Positions 37,156 to 45,543 of a DNA stretch of 64,000 nt are shown piece after piece. Position 1 is the first letter of the stretch, and each line of letters opens with the position of its first letter. Below the pieces are notes generated by a model. It saw nothing but the letters and a program-made list of their open reading frames with translations, was not told the origin of the DNA and searched no databases. The stretch lies in NCBI GenBank assembly GCA_017628205.1, contig JAGBZO010000045.1, forward strand, positions 151,883 to 215,882, given 5' to 3'. Source of the stretch: Duodenibacillus sp. GTDB taxonomy: Bacteria > Pseudomonadota > Gammaproteobacteria > Burkholderiales > Burkholderiaceae_F. A program made the translations under genes and the position numbers.

Positions 37156-37353
37156 ATGTCGTTGAAGTGGACCGATGCGCAGACGATTGCCGAAGAACTC
37201 TACGACGCCAACCCCGACTTGGATCCGACGACGTTGCGTTTGACCGAGTTGCACGCCATGGTTCTCGCGTTGGATGATTTCGAGGACGATCCCGAAGCCA
37301 GCAACGAGGCCATTTTGGAAGCGATTTTGCAGGCCTGGCTCGACGAACGCTAA
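37156..37353 (+). CDS. iscX: IscX protein
   Basis: IscX is a small acidic protein (65 residues) that binds IscS and iron and modulates cluster assembly. The family pattern [17 protein letters not shown] at the N-terminus and [19 protein letters not shown] are clear. It is the last gene of the isc operon and is followed by a terminator. Confidence 0.95.
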   Translation: MSLKWTDAQTIAEELYDANPDLDPTTLRLTELHAMVLALDDFEDDPEASNEAILEAILQAWLDER

Positions 37354-37374
37354 TACGTCTTGCTTCCTAAAGGA

Positions 37375-37411
37375 AAAAATCCGTCTTGTGGTGACAAGAC
37401 GGATTTTTTAT
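37375..37411 (+). terminator. Intrinsic terminator of the isc operon
   Basis: AAAAATCCGTCTTG (37375-37388) pairs with CAAGACGGATTTTT (37395-37408). It is symmetric with A and T runs, so it can also stop transcripts from xthA on the other strand. Confidence 0.93.
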
Positions 37412-37455
37412 GGAAGTCGAGTGCTTGAGTGAATTCGAATTTCTTCAAGACGTCG

Positions 37456-38250
37456 TTAAAGCGAAAGGTCCGCCACAACGGGAGCGTGATCGCTGGGCTT
37501 GTCCCATCCGCGAGGCGTGACGTCCACATGTACGTTGTGAATGCGATCGCTCAAGGATTTGGAGCACAATAAATGGTCGATGCGCACACCGTGGTTTTGC
37601 TCGAAACCCGACTGTCGGTAGTCCCACCAGGAGAACGTGCCGGGGGCATGCAGCTCCAGCGACCACGTATCGATGAAGCCGACAGACAATAATCGGAAGA
37701 AGGCTTCGCGTTCGGGGGCCGAGGCAAGAATGCGACCGCGCCATCCGATCGGATCCCACAGATCTTCATCGCTGGGAGCAATGTTGAAGTCGCCGCCCAA
37801 GAGCAAGGGAATGTCGCGGGCAAGTTCGGCTTTCAGCCAGTACGTCAAGGCTGCCATCCACTCCAATTTGTACCAATATTTGTTGGTGCCGACCTCTTGC
37901 CCATTGGGGAAGTAAGCCCCGATAAAGCGCACGGATTTGCCCTCGCGATCGGTGATTGTCGCAGCAACGAGGCGCTTTTGTTCATCGTCGTATCCGGGGA
38001 TGTTATAGACGGGATCGGTGACGGAGGAGATGGTGGAGCGACGCGTGAGCAGGGCGACCCCGTTGTAGGCCTTTTGACCGACAAACACGGCGTCAAAGCC
38101 GGCTTCCTGCAATGCTTTAAGAGGGAAAGCTTCGTCCACCGTCTTGGTTTCTTGCAAAACGACGGCGTCGATTTTCGCCTCGTCCAACCAAGAAAGCAGA
38201 TGGGGTAGACGTACCTTGATGCTGTTGACGTTCCAGGTGGCAATGCGCAT
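37456..38250 (-). CDS. xthA: Exodeoxyribonuclease III
   Basis: This AP endonuclease/3'-5' exonuclease acts in base excision repair. The 264-residue protein has the EEP-fold motifs: ATWNVNSIKVR at the N-terminus, LQETK with the metal-binding glutamate, GGDFNIAPSDEDL, and the C-terminal SDHAPVVADL with the catalytic Asp-His. It is the last gene of the prfB-lysS-nudix-xthA unit and begins 5 bp after the nudix gene. Confidence 0.93.
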   Translation of the reverse strand: MRIATWNVNSIKVRLPHLLSWLDEAKIDAVVLQETKTVDEAFPLKALQEAGFDAVFVGQKAYNGVALLTRRSTISSVTDPVYNIPGYDDEQKRLVAATITDREGKSVRFIGAYFPNGQEVGTNKYWYKLEWMAALTYWLKAELARDIPLLLGGDFNIAPSDEDLWDPIGWRGRILASAPEREAFFRLLSVGFIDTWSLELHAPGTFSWWDYRQSGFEQNHGVRIDHLLCSKSLSDRIHNVHVDVTPRGWDKPSDHAPVVADLSL

Positions 38251-38255
38251 GTGAA

Positions 38256-39062
38256 TTAAACTGAAAAAGGCTCCTGATCGAGCATGAGGGATAAGAAGGA
38301 CAAGGAGGCTTCGACCGTCACTTGATTGTCGGCTATGCGGGAAAGCAAAGTGACGCCGTCGACCGATTCAATCCTTTCAACTTCACCGTCCATGTTACGT
38401 GGGCTGGCCGAATCGAGCAAATACATCGGATAGGTGACGGAATATTCACGCAACCAACCGTCGGGTAGCGGCCGTTCGTATAGGCCGACGCTCGGTTGAC
38501 CGATGCGGTAGGAGGTCGGAGGCAAGCCGGCTTCCTCAAGCGTTTCCCGTTGTAGCGCTTGTCGGTGAGATTCCCCCGCACCGACGAGACCGCCGACAAG
38601 CGTGTCCCATTTGCCGGGTTGGATGAGTTTGGTTCGACTGCGCAAACTCATGAGCCACTTACCGTTTTGAAAGCCGACGCCGTGCACGCAAGTGGTCGTC
38701 ATGCCGAGAAAGCGAAACATGGCGCGTTCGGCTTTGGCGACGATACGGCCGTCATGCGTCACGACGTCAAGCAATTCGTCGCACCAGCGCGACAAAGCGC
38801 CCGCTCGGTACCAATGGCGTCCCATGGCGTCCAAACGTTCGTCAAGTTCTGGGGCAGGGCAGGTTAATTCAATGGACTGACCGGAAAATGACAAGGCCGA
38901 GCGCAGTTCCTCGGGAAGAGAAAGAAAAAACGGCAAAGCGTTCGGGAGAACGAGCCCGATGTCTTTGCCGTTAATTCGAAAGGTCGACGCCTCGGCAGGA
39001 CGAACCGTTGCGACCTGTCGCAACAGTTGGTGTTGAAGCTGTCCTGCCGAAACGGTTGTCAT
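38256..39062 (-). CDS. Nudix hydrolase with DUF4743-type N-terminal domain
   Basis: This 268-residue protein has a complete Nudix box at residues 158-180 (G-x5-E-x7-RETLEEAGL). It should hydrolyse a nucleoside diphosphate-X substrate. The N-terminal ~120 residues resemble DUF4743, which is attached to Nudix domains in bacteria and to thiamine pyrophosphokinase-like proteins in fungi, where oxidised thiamine diphosphates have been reported as substrates. The substrate here is unknown. It starts 3 bp after lysS, so it is translated from the prfB-lysS transcript. Confidence 0.82.
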   Translation of the reverse strand: MTTVSAGQLQHQLLRQVATVRPAEASTFRINGKDIGLVLPNALPFFLSLPEELRSALSFSGQSIELTCPAPELDERLDAMGRHWYRAGALSRWCDELLDVVTHDGRIVAKAERAMFRFLGMTTTCVHGVGFQNGKWLMSLRSRTKLIQPGKWDTLVGGLVGAGESHRQALQRETLEEAGLPPTSYRIGQPSVGLYERPLPDGWLREYSVTYPMYLLDSASPRNMDGEVERIESVDGVTLLSRIADNQVTVEASLSFLSLMLDQEPFSV

Positions 39063-39065
39063 GTA

Positions 39066-40583
39066 TTAGTTTTCGGGGCGAAGAGCCGGGAAGAGCAATA
39101 CATCACGAATGGTCGTCGAATTCGTCAACAACATGACGAAACGGTCGATACCGACGCCACAGCCGGCGGTCGGAGGCAGACCGTATTCGAGAGCGCGGAT
39201 GAAGTCGGCGTCATAATACATGGCTTCGTCGTCGCCGTTGGTTTTGGCGTCGGCCTGAGCCTGGAAACGCTGCGCCTGATCTTCCGGATCGTTCAATTCG
39301 GAGAAGCCGTTGGCGGTTTCACGACCGAAGATGAACAATTCGAAACGCTCCGTCAAACCGGGCTTGGTGTCGGAAGCGCGAGCCAAGGGGCTGATTTCAA
39401 CCGGGTAATCGACGATGAAGGTCGGCTGAATGAGCTTGCTTTCGGCCGTTTCTTCAAACAGAGCCATGACCAAGGCGCCAATGCCGACCCATTCGGGCTG
39501 GGGAGCGCCCAGGCGCTTGAGTTCATTGCGCAAGAACCCTTCGTCTTCGAGTTGTTCGAGCTTGTACTGCGGCGCGTACTTCAGGATGGCTTCCTGAGGC
39601 GTCAAACGGTCGAACGGCTTGGACAAGTCGATTTCCGTACCCTGATAGTTGATGACTTCGGAACCGGTTGCTTCTCGTGCGACGAATCGGAGCAGATTTT
39701 CGGTGAATTCGATCTGATCCTTGTAAGTCCAGTACGTGGCATAGAATTCGATCGTCGTGAATTCAGGGTTGTGACGCGTATCGATGCCTTCGTTACGGAA
39801 GCAACGATTGACTTCGAACACGCGTTCGAAGCCGCCGATCACGAGACGCTTCAAGTAGAGCTCCGGAGCGATGCGCAAGTACTGGTCGATGTCCAACGCA
39901 TTGTGATGCGTGATGAACGGCTTGGCGTTGGCGCCGCCGGGAATCGGGTGGAGCATCGGGGTTTCGACTTCAACGAAGCGGTGCTGCTGCATGAAGTTGC
40001 GGATGGCGCTGACGGCCTTGAAACGCGTCATGAAGCGGTTGCGACTTTCCTCGTTGATGATCAGATCGACTTCGCGCTGACGGCAGCACATTTCGGGATC
40101 TTGCAAACCCTTGTGCTTGTCGGGCAGCGGACGCAGGTTCTTGGTCAACAAACGCAGTTCGGTCACGCGCACGGACAACTCGCCACGCTTGGTGCGGAAG
40201 AGCTTGCCGCGGGCGGCAACGATGTCGCCTAAGTCAAACGTTTTGAAAGCGGCGTAGGCTTCGTCGCCGACTTCTGCCGGCGTGATGAAGTACTGCATGT
40301 CGCCGGTAAAGTCATGAACGGTGGCGAAGCTGGCCTTGCCCATGATGCGCTTGAGCATCATGCGACCTGAAACGGCGACGTTGATGTCGGCCGCTTCCAA
40401 TTCTTCGGCAGTCTTGTCGCCCCACTGGGCGCGCAGATCACCGAAAAGATCCTTGCGTTCGAAGTCGTTCGGGTAGGCGACGCCTTGTTCGCGCATGCGA
40501 GCAAGCTTGGCGCGGCGTTCCGCAATGATGCGATTTTCGTCTTCAACGACGGCGCAAGTCGGCTGATTGTTGTTTTCAGTCAT
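39066..40583 (-). CDS. lysS: Lysine--tRNA ligase (class II)
   Basis: LysRS charges tRNA-Lys. The 505-residue protein has an N-terminal OB-fold anticodon-binding domain and the class II core. Motif 2 is [21 protein letters not shown], and motif 3 includes [15 protein letters not shown] near the C-terminus. The ATG at 40583 (MTENNNQ) is chosen; a GTG seven codons upstream is possible. It follows prfB by about 33 bp, the conserved proteobacterial pair. Confidence 0.94.
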   Translation of the reverse strand: MTENNNQPTCAVVEDENRIIAERRAKLARMREQGVAYPNDFERKDLFGDLRAQWGDKTAEELEAADINVAVSGRMMLKRIMGKASFATVHDFTGDMQYFITPAEVGDEAYAAFKTFDLGDIVAARGKLFRTKRGELSVRVTELRLLTKNLRPLPDKHKGLQDPEMCCRQREVDLIINEESRNRFMTRFKAVSAIRNFMQQHRFVEVETPMLHPIPGGANAKPFITHHNALDIDQYLRIAPELYLKRLVIGGFERVFEVNRCFRNEGIDTRHNPEFTTIEFYATYWTYKDQIEFTENLLRFVAREATGSEVINYQGTEIDLSKPFDRLTPQEAILKYAPQYKLEQLEDEGFLRNELKRLGAPQPEWVGIGALVMALFEETAESKLIQPTFIVDYPVEISPLARASDTKPGLTERFELFIFGRETANGFSELNDPEDQAQRFQAQADAKTNGDDEAMYYDADFIRALEYGLPPTAGCGVGIDRFVMLLTNSTTIRDVLLFPALRPEN

Positions 40584-40616
40584 TTGTAAATTATCCAAAG
40601 ACACGAGGTCGATTAG

Positions 40617-41721
40617 TTACACGCCCATCTTAAGGCTGGCTTCGATAAATTGATCCAAGTCGCCGTCCAAAACCGCACCGGTATTGCCCGTTTCGACGTT
40701 GGTGCGCAAGTCCTTGACGCGAGACTGGTCCAAGACGTAGCTGCGAATCTGGTGGCCCCAAGCGATGTCACTCTTGGCGGCTTCCATTTTTTCTTGTTCC
40801 GCCATGCGCTTGCGCATTTCGGCTTCATACAACTTGGCCTTCAACTGACGCATGGCCTGCTCACGGTTGTTGTGCTGACTGCGGTCGTCTTGACACTGCG
40901 TCACGATGCCGGTCGGCAAGTGCGTGATACGTACGGCCGATTCGGTCTTTTGAACGTGCTGACCGCCGGCGCCCGACGCACGGAACACGTCCACGCGAAG
41001 ATCGGCCGGATTAATCGTGATTTCGATCGAATCGTCGACTTCCGGATAAATGGAAACGCTAACGAAAGACGTATGGCGACGCGCGTTGGAGTCGAAAGGA
41101 CTCTTTCGAACGAGACGGTGAATGCCGTTTTCGGTACGAAGCGTACCGTAGGCCCATTCGCCTTCGACAAAAATCGTGCAGCCCTTGATGCCGGCAACGT
41201 CGCCCTCGGTTTCTTCCGTCAGCTTGGCGCTAAAGCCCGAGCGTTCGGAATAACGAAGGTACATGCGTTGCAACATGCTGGCCCAGTCTTGGGCTTCGGT
41301 ACCGCCGGCACCGGCCTGGATTTCGATAAAGCAATTGGCGCTGTCCATCGGTTGGTTGAACATGCGCTTGAATTCCAGCTTCTCGACGTCCTTGCAGTAG
41401 TGTTCCACTTCCTGCGCGATATGTTCGGCGCCGTCCCAATCTTCTTCGGCAACGGACATTTCGAACAATTCTTTGGCATCGGCCAAGCCTGAACTCAGAC
41501 GCTTGAACGAACCGACGAGATCGTCGAGCAATTTCTTTTCTTTGCTAATTTCTTGTGCGCGCTTGGGGTCGTTCCACAAATCGGGATTTTCGACTTCGCG
41601 ATTGACTTCTTCGAGGCGTCGTTCCTTGCGGTCGACGTCAAAGATACCCCCTCAGCTCACATAGACGGTGAACTAGGTCGTCGCACAGATTGTTGATGGA
41701 GTTAATGCGTTCGGCTTCCAT
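40617..41721 (-). CDS. prfB: Peptide chain release factor 2 with programmed +1 frameshift
   Basis: RF2 ends translation at UGA and UAA. The first frame starts at ATG 41721, reads 27 codons (beginning [11 protein letters not shown], ending LRGYL) and reaches TGA at 41640-41638. Reading resumes one base further at GAC 41639 and continues 340 codons to 40617, for 367 residues in all. The GGQ peptidyl-hydrolysis motif is in [14 protein letters not shown], and the stop-recognition tripeptide SPF is in [11 protein letters not shown]. The continuous frame alone would miss the N-terminus. The coding join is 41721-41641 with 41639-40617. Confidence 0.95.
41637..41652 (-). promoter_or_regulatory. prfB programmed frameshift signal
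   Basis: The minus strand reads AGGGGGTATCTTTGAC. It contains the internal Shine-Dalgarno-like AGGGGG, the slippery CTT and the in-frame TGA followed by C. This is the classical autoregulatory signal: low RF2 lets ribosomes shift +1. Confidence 0.96.
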
Positions 41722-41761
41722 GGATGGTCCTGGTTAGCTGTTGACAAAAGAGGACAAACCG

Positions 41762-41846
41762 CGCCCGATGTGCGGTCGGGCGTCGTCTGTCACTCCAATT
41801 TTTCAAGATAACTTGAAATTATACGGTAACTTCGATAGGCCGAAGT
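41762..41846 (-). promoter_or_regulatory. Probable prfB promoter and leader
   Basis: On the minus strand a perfect TATAAT lies at 41823-41818. The palindrome ACTTCG-N6-CGAAGT (41829-41846) covers the expected -35 zone, which is otherwise poor. A leader hairpin CGCCCGA (41762-41768) / TCGGGCG (41776-41782) follows. The palindrome could be an operator. All of this is predicted from sequence alone. Confidence 0.5.
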
Positions 41847-41848
41847 AT

Positions 41849-41876
41849 AAAAAACCTCAAAAAACAAGACGCGAGG
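41849..41876 (-). terminator. Probable terminator after recJ
   Basis: On the minus strand, ACCTC and GAGGT pair around a 14-base loop, with TTTTTTAT following. The stem is short, so confidence is moderate. Confidence 0.6.
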
Positions 41877-41883
41877 TCAGGAA

Positions 41884-43581
41884 TCAACCTTCGGCGGCTT
41901 CAACGACAAGTTGGATCGATCGACGTCCCATAAATTCGTTGATTTCGGGTCGGTAGGCCAGTCGAACGTGTGTCGGCAACGGTTCGTTGCGTCGGAAATA
42001 AATGGCTTCGAAACGAGACCCGGCCAGATCCAAAACCAGCTTGAGGTGCGTGTCCTTCAACACACGCTGACTCAAGATCTGAAAGTCGTTGGCAAACAAC
42101 GGCTTTTCAAAACCCTGACCCCAGATACGGGAAGAGAGCGCTTCGATCAAGGGCACGTTGATTTCTTCCGGGGAGAGTGCTCCGTCGACGAGAACCATGC
42201 GGTTGAAGACGTCGGGCGAGGCCATCTCCGTGACGGCTTTTTCAAACAGGTCGCTGAAGCGATGGTAGTTTTCTCGTCGGATGGTCAGACCGGCGGCCAT
42301 GGCATGCCCGCCAAAACGTTCGATGACGCCTGGGGCGATTTTGCTTACGCGATCGAGCGCGTCGCGCAGATGAATTCCTTCGATCGATCGGCCGGATCCT
42401 TTGAGATCGTTGTTCTCATCAATTGCGAACGCGATGACGGGTCGGTGAATCTTCTCTTTGAGACGACTGGCGACGAGGCCGACAACGCCTTGATGCCACT
42501 CTTTGTCAAACAGTGTGATGGTCGATCGATCCTGCCAGTTCATGTGGGCGATGTAGTCGGCCGCTTCCAGCTGCATGTTTCCTTCGAGATCGCGGCGTTC
42601 GCGATTGAGGTTCTCCAATTCCATAGCGATGGAGAGAGCTTGCTCATGCGTTTCGGAGAGAAGGCAGTCGATCCCGATGCCCATTTCGGTCAGGCGCCCG
42701 GCGGCATTGATGCGCGGAGCGATGGCAAAGGCGAAGTCTTTGACGGTGGCGTTGCGTATGTCGCGTCCGGCCACTTCGAAAACGGCGTTGATGCCGTGAC
42801 AGCCCAAGCCACGGCGAACGCGACTGAGACCTTGTGCGACCAAGATGCGATTGTTCTTGTCCAAACACACCACGTCGGCAACGGTACCTAACGCAACCAA
42901 ATCGCTCAATTGGTCGAGTCGGGGTTGCGTCTTCGTATCGTAAATGCCTCGACGTCGCAATTCGGCTCGCAAGGCCAGCAGCACGTAATACATTACGCCA
43001 CACCCGGCCAAAGACTTGCTTGCAAAGGAGCTGGTTTTGACGTTGGGATTGACAATGCAGGCTGCGTCGGGTAACTCGTCGCCTTGCAAATGGTGGTCCG
43101 TAATGATGACGTCTATGCCCAACTCACGCGCGCGTTCGACCCCCTCGACGCTGGCGATGCCGTTATCCACCGTGACGATCAGATCGGGACGGGGAGAGCG
43201 GGCGTGTGCAAGATCCACGATGGCGGGGGAGAGGCCGTAACCCAACGTGAAGCGATCCGGAACGATGTAGTCCGCAGAAAGCCCCAACATGGCAAAGCCT
43301 TTCATGGCGACGGCGCAGGCGGTCGCACCGTCGCAGTCGTAGTCCGCGACGAGGGTGATGTGTTTGCCCGCTTCACGGGCATCGGCCAAAAGTCGGGCGG
43401 CTTCTTGCGTGCCTTCCAACAGGTTGGGAGGCAACATGTGACGCCACTCTTCGCTAAGGTCTTCCTCACAGGTGACGCCTCGAGCGGCCAATGCTTGTGC
43501 GATGGGACGCAAAACGCCACCGTGACACAAGCGCTCCGAGACCATTTTGTCGTAAGCACGAACGGAAAAAATGGTGGACAT
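41884..43581 (-). CDS. recJ: Single-stranded-DNA-specific exonuclease RecJ
   Basis: RecJ is a 5'-3' ssDNA exonuclease used in RecFOR recombination and mismatch or base excision repair. The 565-residue protein has the DHH-family motifs VADYDCDGATA (motif I), VTVDNGI (motif II) and ITDHHLQGDELP (motif III). Further on are the DHHA1 GRSIEGIHLRDAL and GGHAMAAGLT segments. It starts 3 bp after the rpfE-like gene. Confidence 0.95.
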   Translation of the reverse strand: MSTIFSVRAYDKMVSERLCHGGVLRPIAQALAARGVTCEEDLSEEWRHMLPPNLLEGTQEAARLLADAREAGKHITLVADYDCDGATACAVAMKGFAMLGLSADYIVPDRFTLGYGLSPAIVDLAHARSPRPDLIVTVDNGIASVEGVERARELGIDVIITDHHLQGDELPDAACIVNPNVKTSSFASKSLAGCGVMYYVLLALRAELRRRGIYDTKTQPRLDQLSDLVALGTVADVVCLDKNNRILVAQGLSRVRRGLGCHGINAVFEVAGRDIRNATVKDFAFAIAPRINAAGRLTEMGIGIDCLLSETHEQALSIAMELENLNRERRDLEGNMQLEAADYIAHMNWQDRSTITLFDKEWHQGVVGLVASRLKEKIHRPVIAFAIDENNDLKGSGRSIEGIHLRDALDRVSKIAPGVIERFGGHAMAAGLTIRRENYHRFSDLFEKAVTEMASPDVFNRMVLVDGALSPEEINVPLIEALSSRIWGQGFEKPLFANDFQILSQRVLKDTHLKLVLDLAGSRFEAIYFRRNEPLPTHVRLAYRPEINEFMGRRSIQLVVEAAEG

Positions 43582-43584
43582 GCC

Positions 43585-44655
43585 TTACTCCTCGAAGAGC
43601 CAGTTGGCGGCCGGAACGGTTTTTTGCGTCGTCAAGCGAGCCAAAAGCGAAAAGGCACGGGGTGCAAACTTGATCGGAAGGCTGACCGTGCTACGGGAGC
43701 CGCAAGCCACAATCAGTGCGCTGTCGCACCCTTTCAGGCGTGCGTTGTCGCTCAACCGCTTGACGGTTGCGATCACTTCGGGGAGTTTTTGTTGCCAAGC
43801 GGACCAATCTTGCGTCAACCACGATTCGTACAAATCGTCGATGACGGCCAAACGTTCGCCATTGGGGGCGTCCGAAGGCCATTGCTCGGCTCCGGAGACC
43901 CTACCGGTGCGGTGATCTAAAATGCCGGCATTTTGCGCCCAAGCCAAAATGGCGGGGTCGTCGGTCAGGACGCTACGCAACAGCGTCGGCGGGTAAAAGC
44001 GTTGCAAGTGCCCGCCCTCGCTGATCCACAACGAGTCGATCGTCCGACCGTCCGGCAAACGAATGTCGGCGTCCGTCAGTGTTTGTTCAAGACGTCGCAT
44101 CGCCTCCAGAGCCTGCGTCGCGCGTTCGGAGTGGCCGCCTTCTAAGTCTTCCACACGACAGGCATCGGCAGTCGAATGCACTATGTTGCGCCAAGGACGC
44201 ACACGCACGCCCCAGTCGGTTTTACGCGTGAGATACAAACGGGTGTCCCAACGTTGTAAAACGAAGCCTTCTTGGCGTAGCGCAGGGGTCAAACAAAGGC
44301 ACAAGGCTTCGATCGTCGCCTCGTCTAGCAAAGGTTCGACATCGACGAGTGTGCCCTCGACGTCACGGTGAGCAAGATGCAGTTGCCACACTTCGGACAA
44401 CAGTTCGGGACCGTGATCCATCAGCCAACGGAAAGGCGCCAGTGCCGGAGCAAATTGTCGGCGCGTAATCACCTTCCAAGCCCACACGTAATGAATCGAA
44501 TCCGTGTAGACGCCCGTGTCGAGCTCTTGACGGATTGTGTCGGAACAAAGACCTTTGCTGAGATCGGTCAATTGCTCGAGCGTTTCGGAGGAAATGTGAT
44601 CTTTTGCGTGCGTAGGCAGTCGTAATCCAGGTATCAGAAAGTAAGCTTGAGTCAT
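43585..44655 (-). CDS. RpfE-like / phosphoglycerate mutase-like protein of the recJ operon
   Basis: This 356-residue protein belongs to the group encoded next to recJ in many beta- and gammaproteobacteria, called RpfE in Xanthomonas and sometimes labelled phosphoglycerate mutase-like. Visible features are the start FLIPGLRLP, the segment LTPALRQEGFVLQRWDTRLYLTRK cut by a short loop, and DGRTIDSLWISEGGH in the middle. There are no membrane segments. The molecular activity is not established. The ATG at 44655 lacks a strong ribosome site. Expression may be affected by the structured leader just upstream. Confidence 0.65.
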   Translation of the reverse strand: MTQAYFLIPGLRLPTHAKDHISSETLEQLTDLSKGLCSDTIRQELDTGVYTDSIHYVWAWKVITRRQFAPALAPFRWLMDHGPELLSEVWQLHLAHRDVEGTLVDVEPLLDEATIEALCLCLTPALRQEGFVLQRWDTRLYLTRKTDWGVRVRPWRNIVHSTADACRVEDLEGGHSERATQALEAMRRLEQTLTDADIRLPDGRTIDSLWISEGGHLQRFYPPTLLRSVLTDDPAILAWAQNAGILDHRTGRVSGAEQWPSDAPNGERLAVIDDLYESWLTQDWSAWQQKLPEVIATVKRLSDNARLKGCDSALIVACGSRSTVSLPIKFAPRAFSLLARLTTQKTVPAANWLFEE

Positions 44656-44725
44656 TACACACAAGGAAGCGAATACAAAATCAAAAAAAGTGAAACAAGC
44701 TTATCACGATCGATAAAACAATAGG

Positions 44726-44808
44726 CAAAAAGGGGTGCGGTTTCGCACCCCTGGCATGGAAGATTCGACACCTGCGACGTCGAAGAGGCGCTCCCGTCAC
44801 CTCGTGTC
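44726..44808 (-). promoter_or_regulatory. Structured, terminator-ended element ahead of rpfE-recJ (candidate attenuator or small RNA)
   Basis: On the minus strand an imperfect long stem spans 44808-44767. GACAC pairs with GTGTC and GACG with CGTC around a GC-rich loop. After 14 bases comes a perfect 9-bp hairpin AGGGGTGCG/CGCACCCCT (44752-44731) followed by TTTTT. It lies after the response-regulator terminator and about 70 bp before rpfE. This is the layout of an attenuator or of a short independent RNA. I do not recognise a known riboswitch. Confidence 0.45.
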
Positions 44809-44842
44809 TTAAAAGAAAACCCGTTGAATAGATCAACGGGTT
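44809..44842 (-). terminator. Intrinsic terminator after the response regulator gene
   Basis: AACCCGTTGA (44818-44827) pairs with TCAACGGGTT (44833-44842). On the minus strand it is followed by TTTTCTTTT. It begins only a few bases after the stop codon. Confidence 0.88.
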
Positions 44843-44848
44843 CTCGTG

Positions 44849-45502
44849 TCAGAAAGAGCTCGACTTCATGCCGGCGCCCATGACGACGCGCATCAGGTCA
44901 GCCACTGTGCCGGAATTGGTTTTGTCCATGATGGAAGCGCGATGTGCTTCCACGGTCTTGATGGAGATGCCCAAGTCGTCGGCAATTTGTTTGTTCAAGC
45001 GCCCGGCGACAATGCGTTCGAGTACTTGCTGTTCGCGCGGAGTCAACTTGCTCAACAAGGCTTCGTTCAAGCTCTGTCGTTCGTTTTTGACGCGACGATC
45101 TCGCGCTTCCTGCAACATGCGCTCCACTTGTTGCTTGAGGGCGGCCTGATCGAACGGTTTTTCAATGAAGTCGACGGCGCCCTTTTTGAGCGCGTTGACG
45201 GCCATTGCCACATCGCCGTGACCGGTAATGAAAATAATGGGCAGGTCGGCTTTGCGGGCGATCAAGTGCTCTTGCACTTCAAGTCCGCTCATACCGTTCA
45301 TACGAACGTCCAACAACAAGACGGCGATGGCGTTCGGGTCATATTTAGCAATAAAACTTTCGCCACTGTCGTAGAGCTCGACTCGATAGTCGCTGGCCTC
45401 GAGCAACCAACGAATGGAGTCGCGAACGGCCTCATCGTCATCAACAACGTAGACGGTACCCAAAGTAGAGGAAGTATCGGTCACGAGAGTAGAAAAAGGC
45501 AT
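44849..45502 (-). CDS. FixJ/NarL-type response regulator
   Basis: This 217-residue two-component regulator has an N-terminal receiver with the acidic pocket DDDE (residues 21-24), phosphorylation site Asp65 (VLLLDVRMNGMSG) and Lys in EKPFD. A C-terminal LuxR-type helix-turn-helix contains LTPREQQVLERIVAG and NKQIADDLGISIKTVEAHRASIM. It follows its kinase gene by about 40 bp on the same strand. An alternative GTG start four codons upstream exists. Target genes are unknown. Confidence 0.9.
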   Translation of the reverse strand: MPFSTLVTDTSSTLGTVYVVDDDEAVRDSIRWLLEASDYRVELYDSGESFIAKYDPNAIAVLLLDVRMNGMSGLEVQEHLIARKADLPIIFITGHGDVAMAVNALKKGAVDFIEKPFDQAALKQQVERMLQEARDRRVKNERQSLNEALLSKLTPREQQVLERIVAGRLNKQIADDLGISIKTVEAHRASIMDKTNSGTVADLMRVVMGAGMKSSSF

Positions 45503-45543
45503 AAACAGGCTCACGAAAAAAGAAAACGTAATTACCGAGGATT

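Noticed and set aside
40617-41579. prfB as an N-terminally truncated pseudogene
   Set aside because: The missing N-terminus is found upstream, joined by the canonical RF2 frameshift signal.
43084-43920. A 278-codon plus-strand frame opposite recJ and the rpfE-like gene
   Set aside because: It spans two certain or likely genes on the other strand and has no motif.
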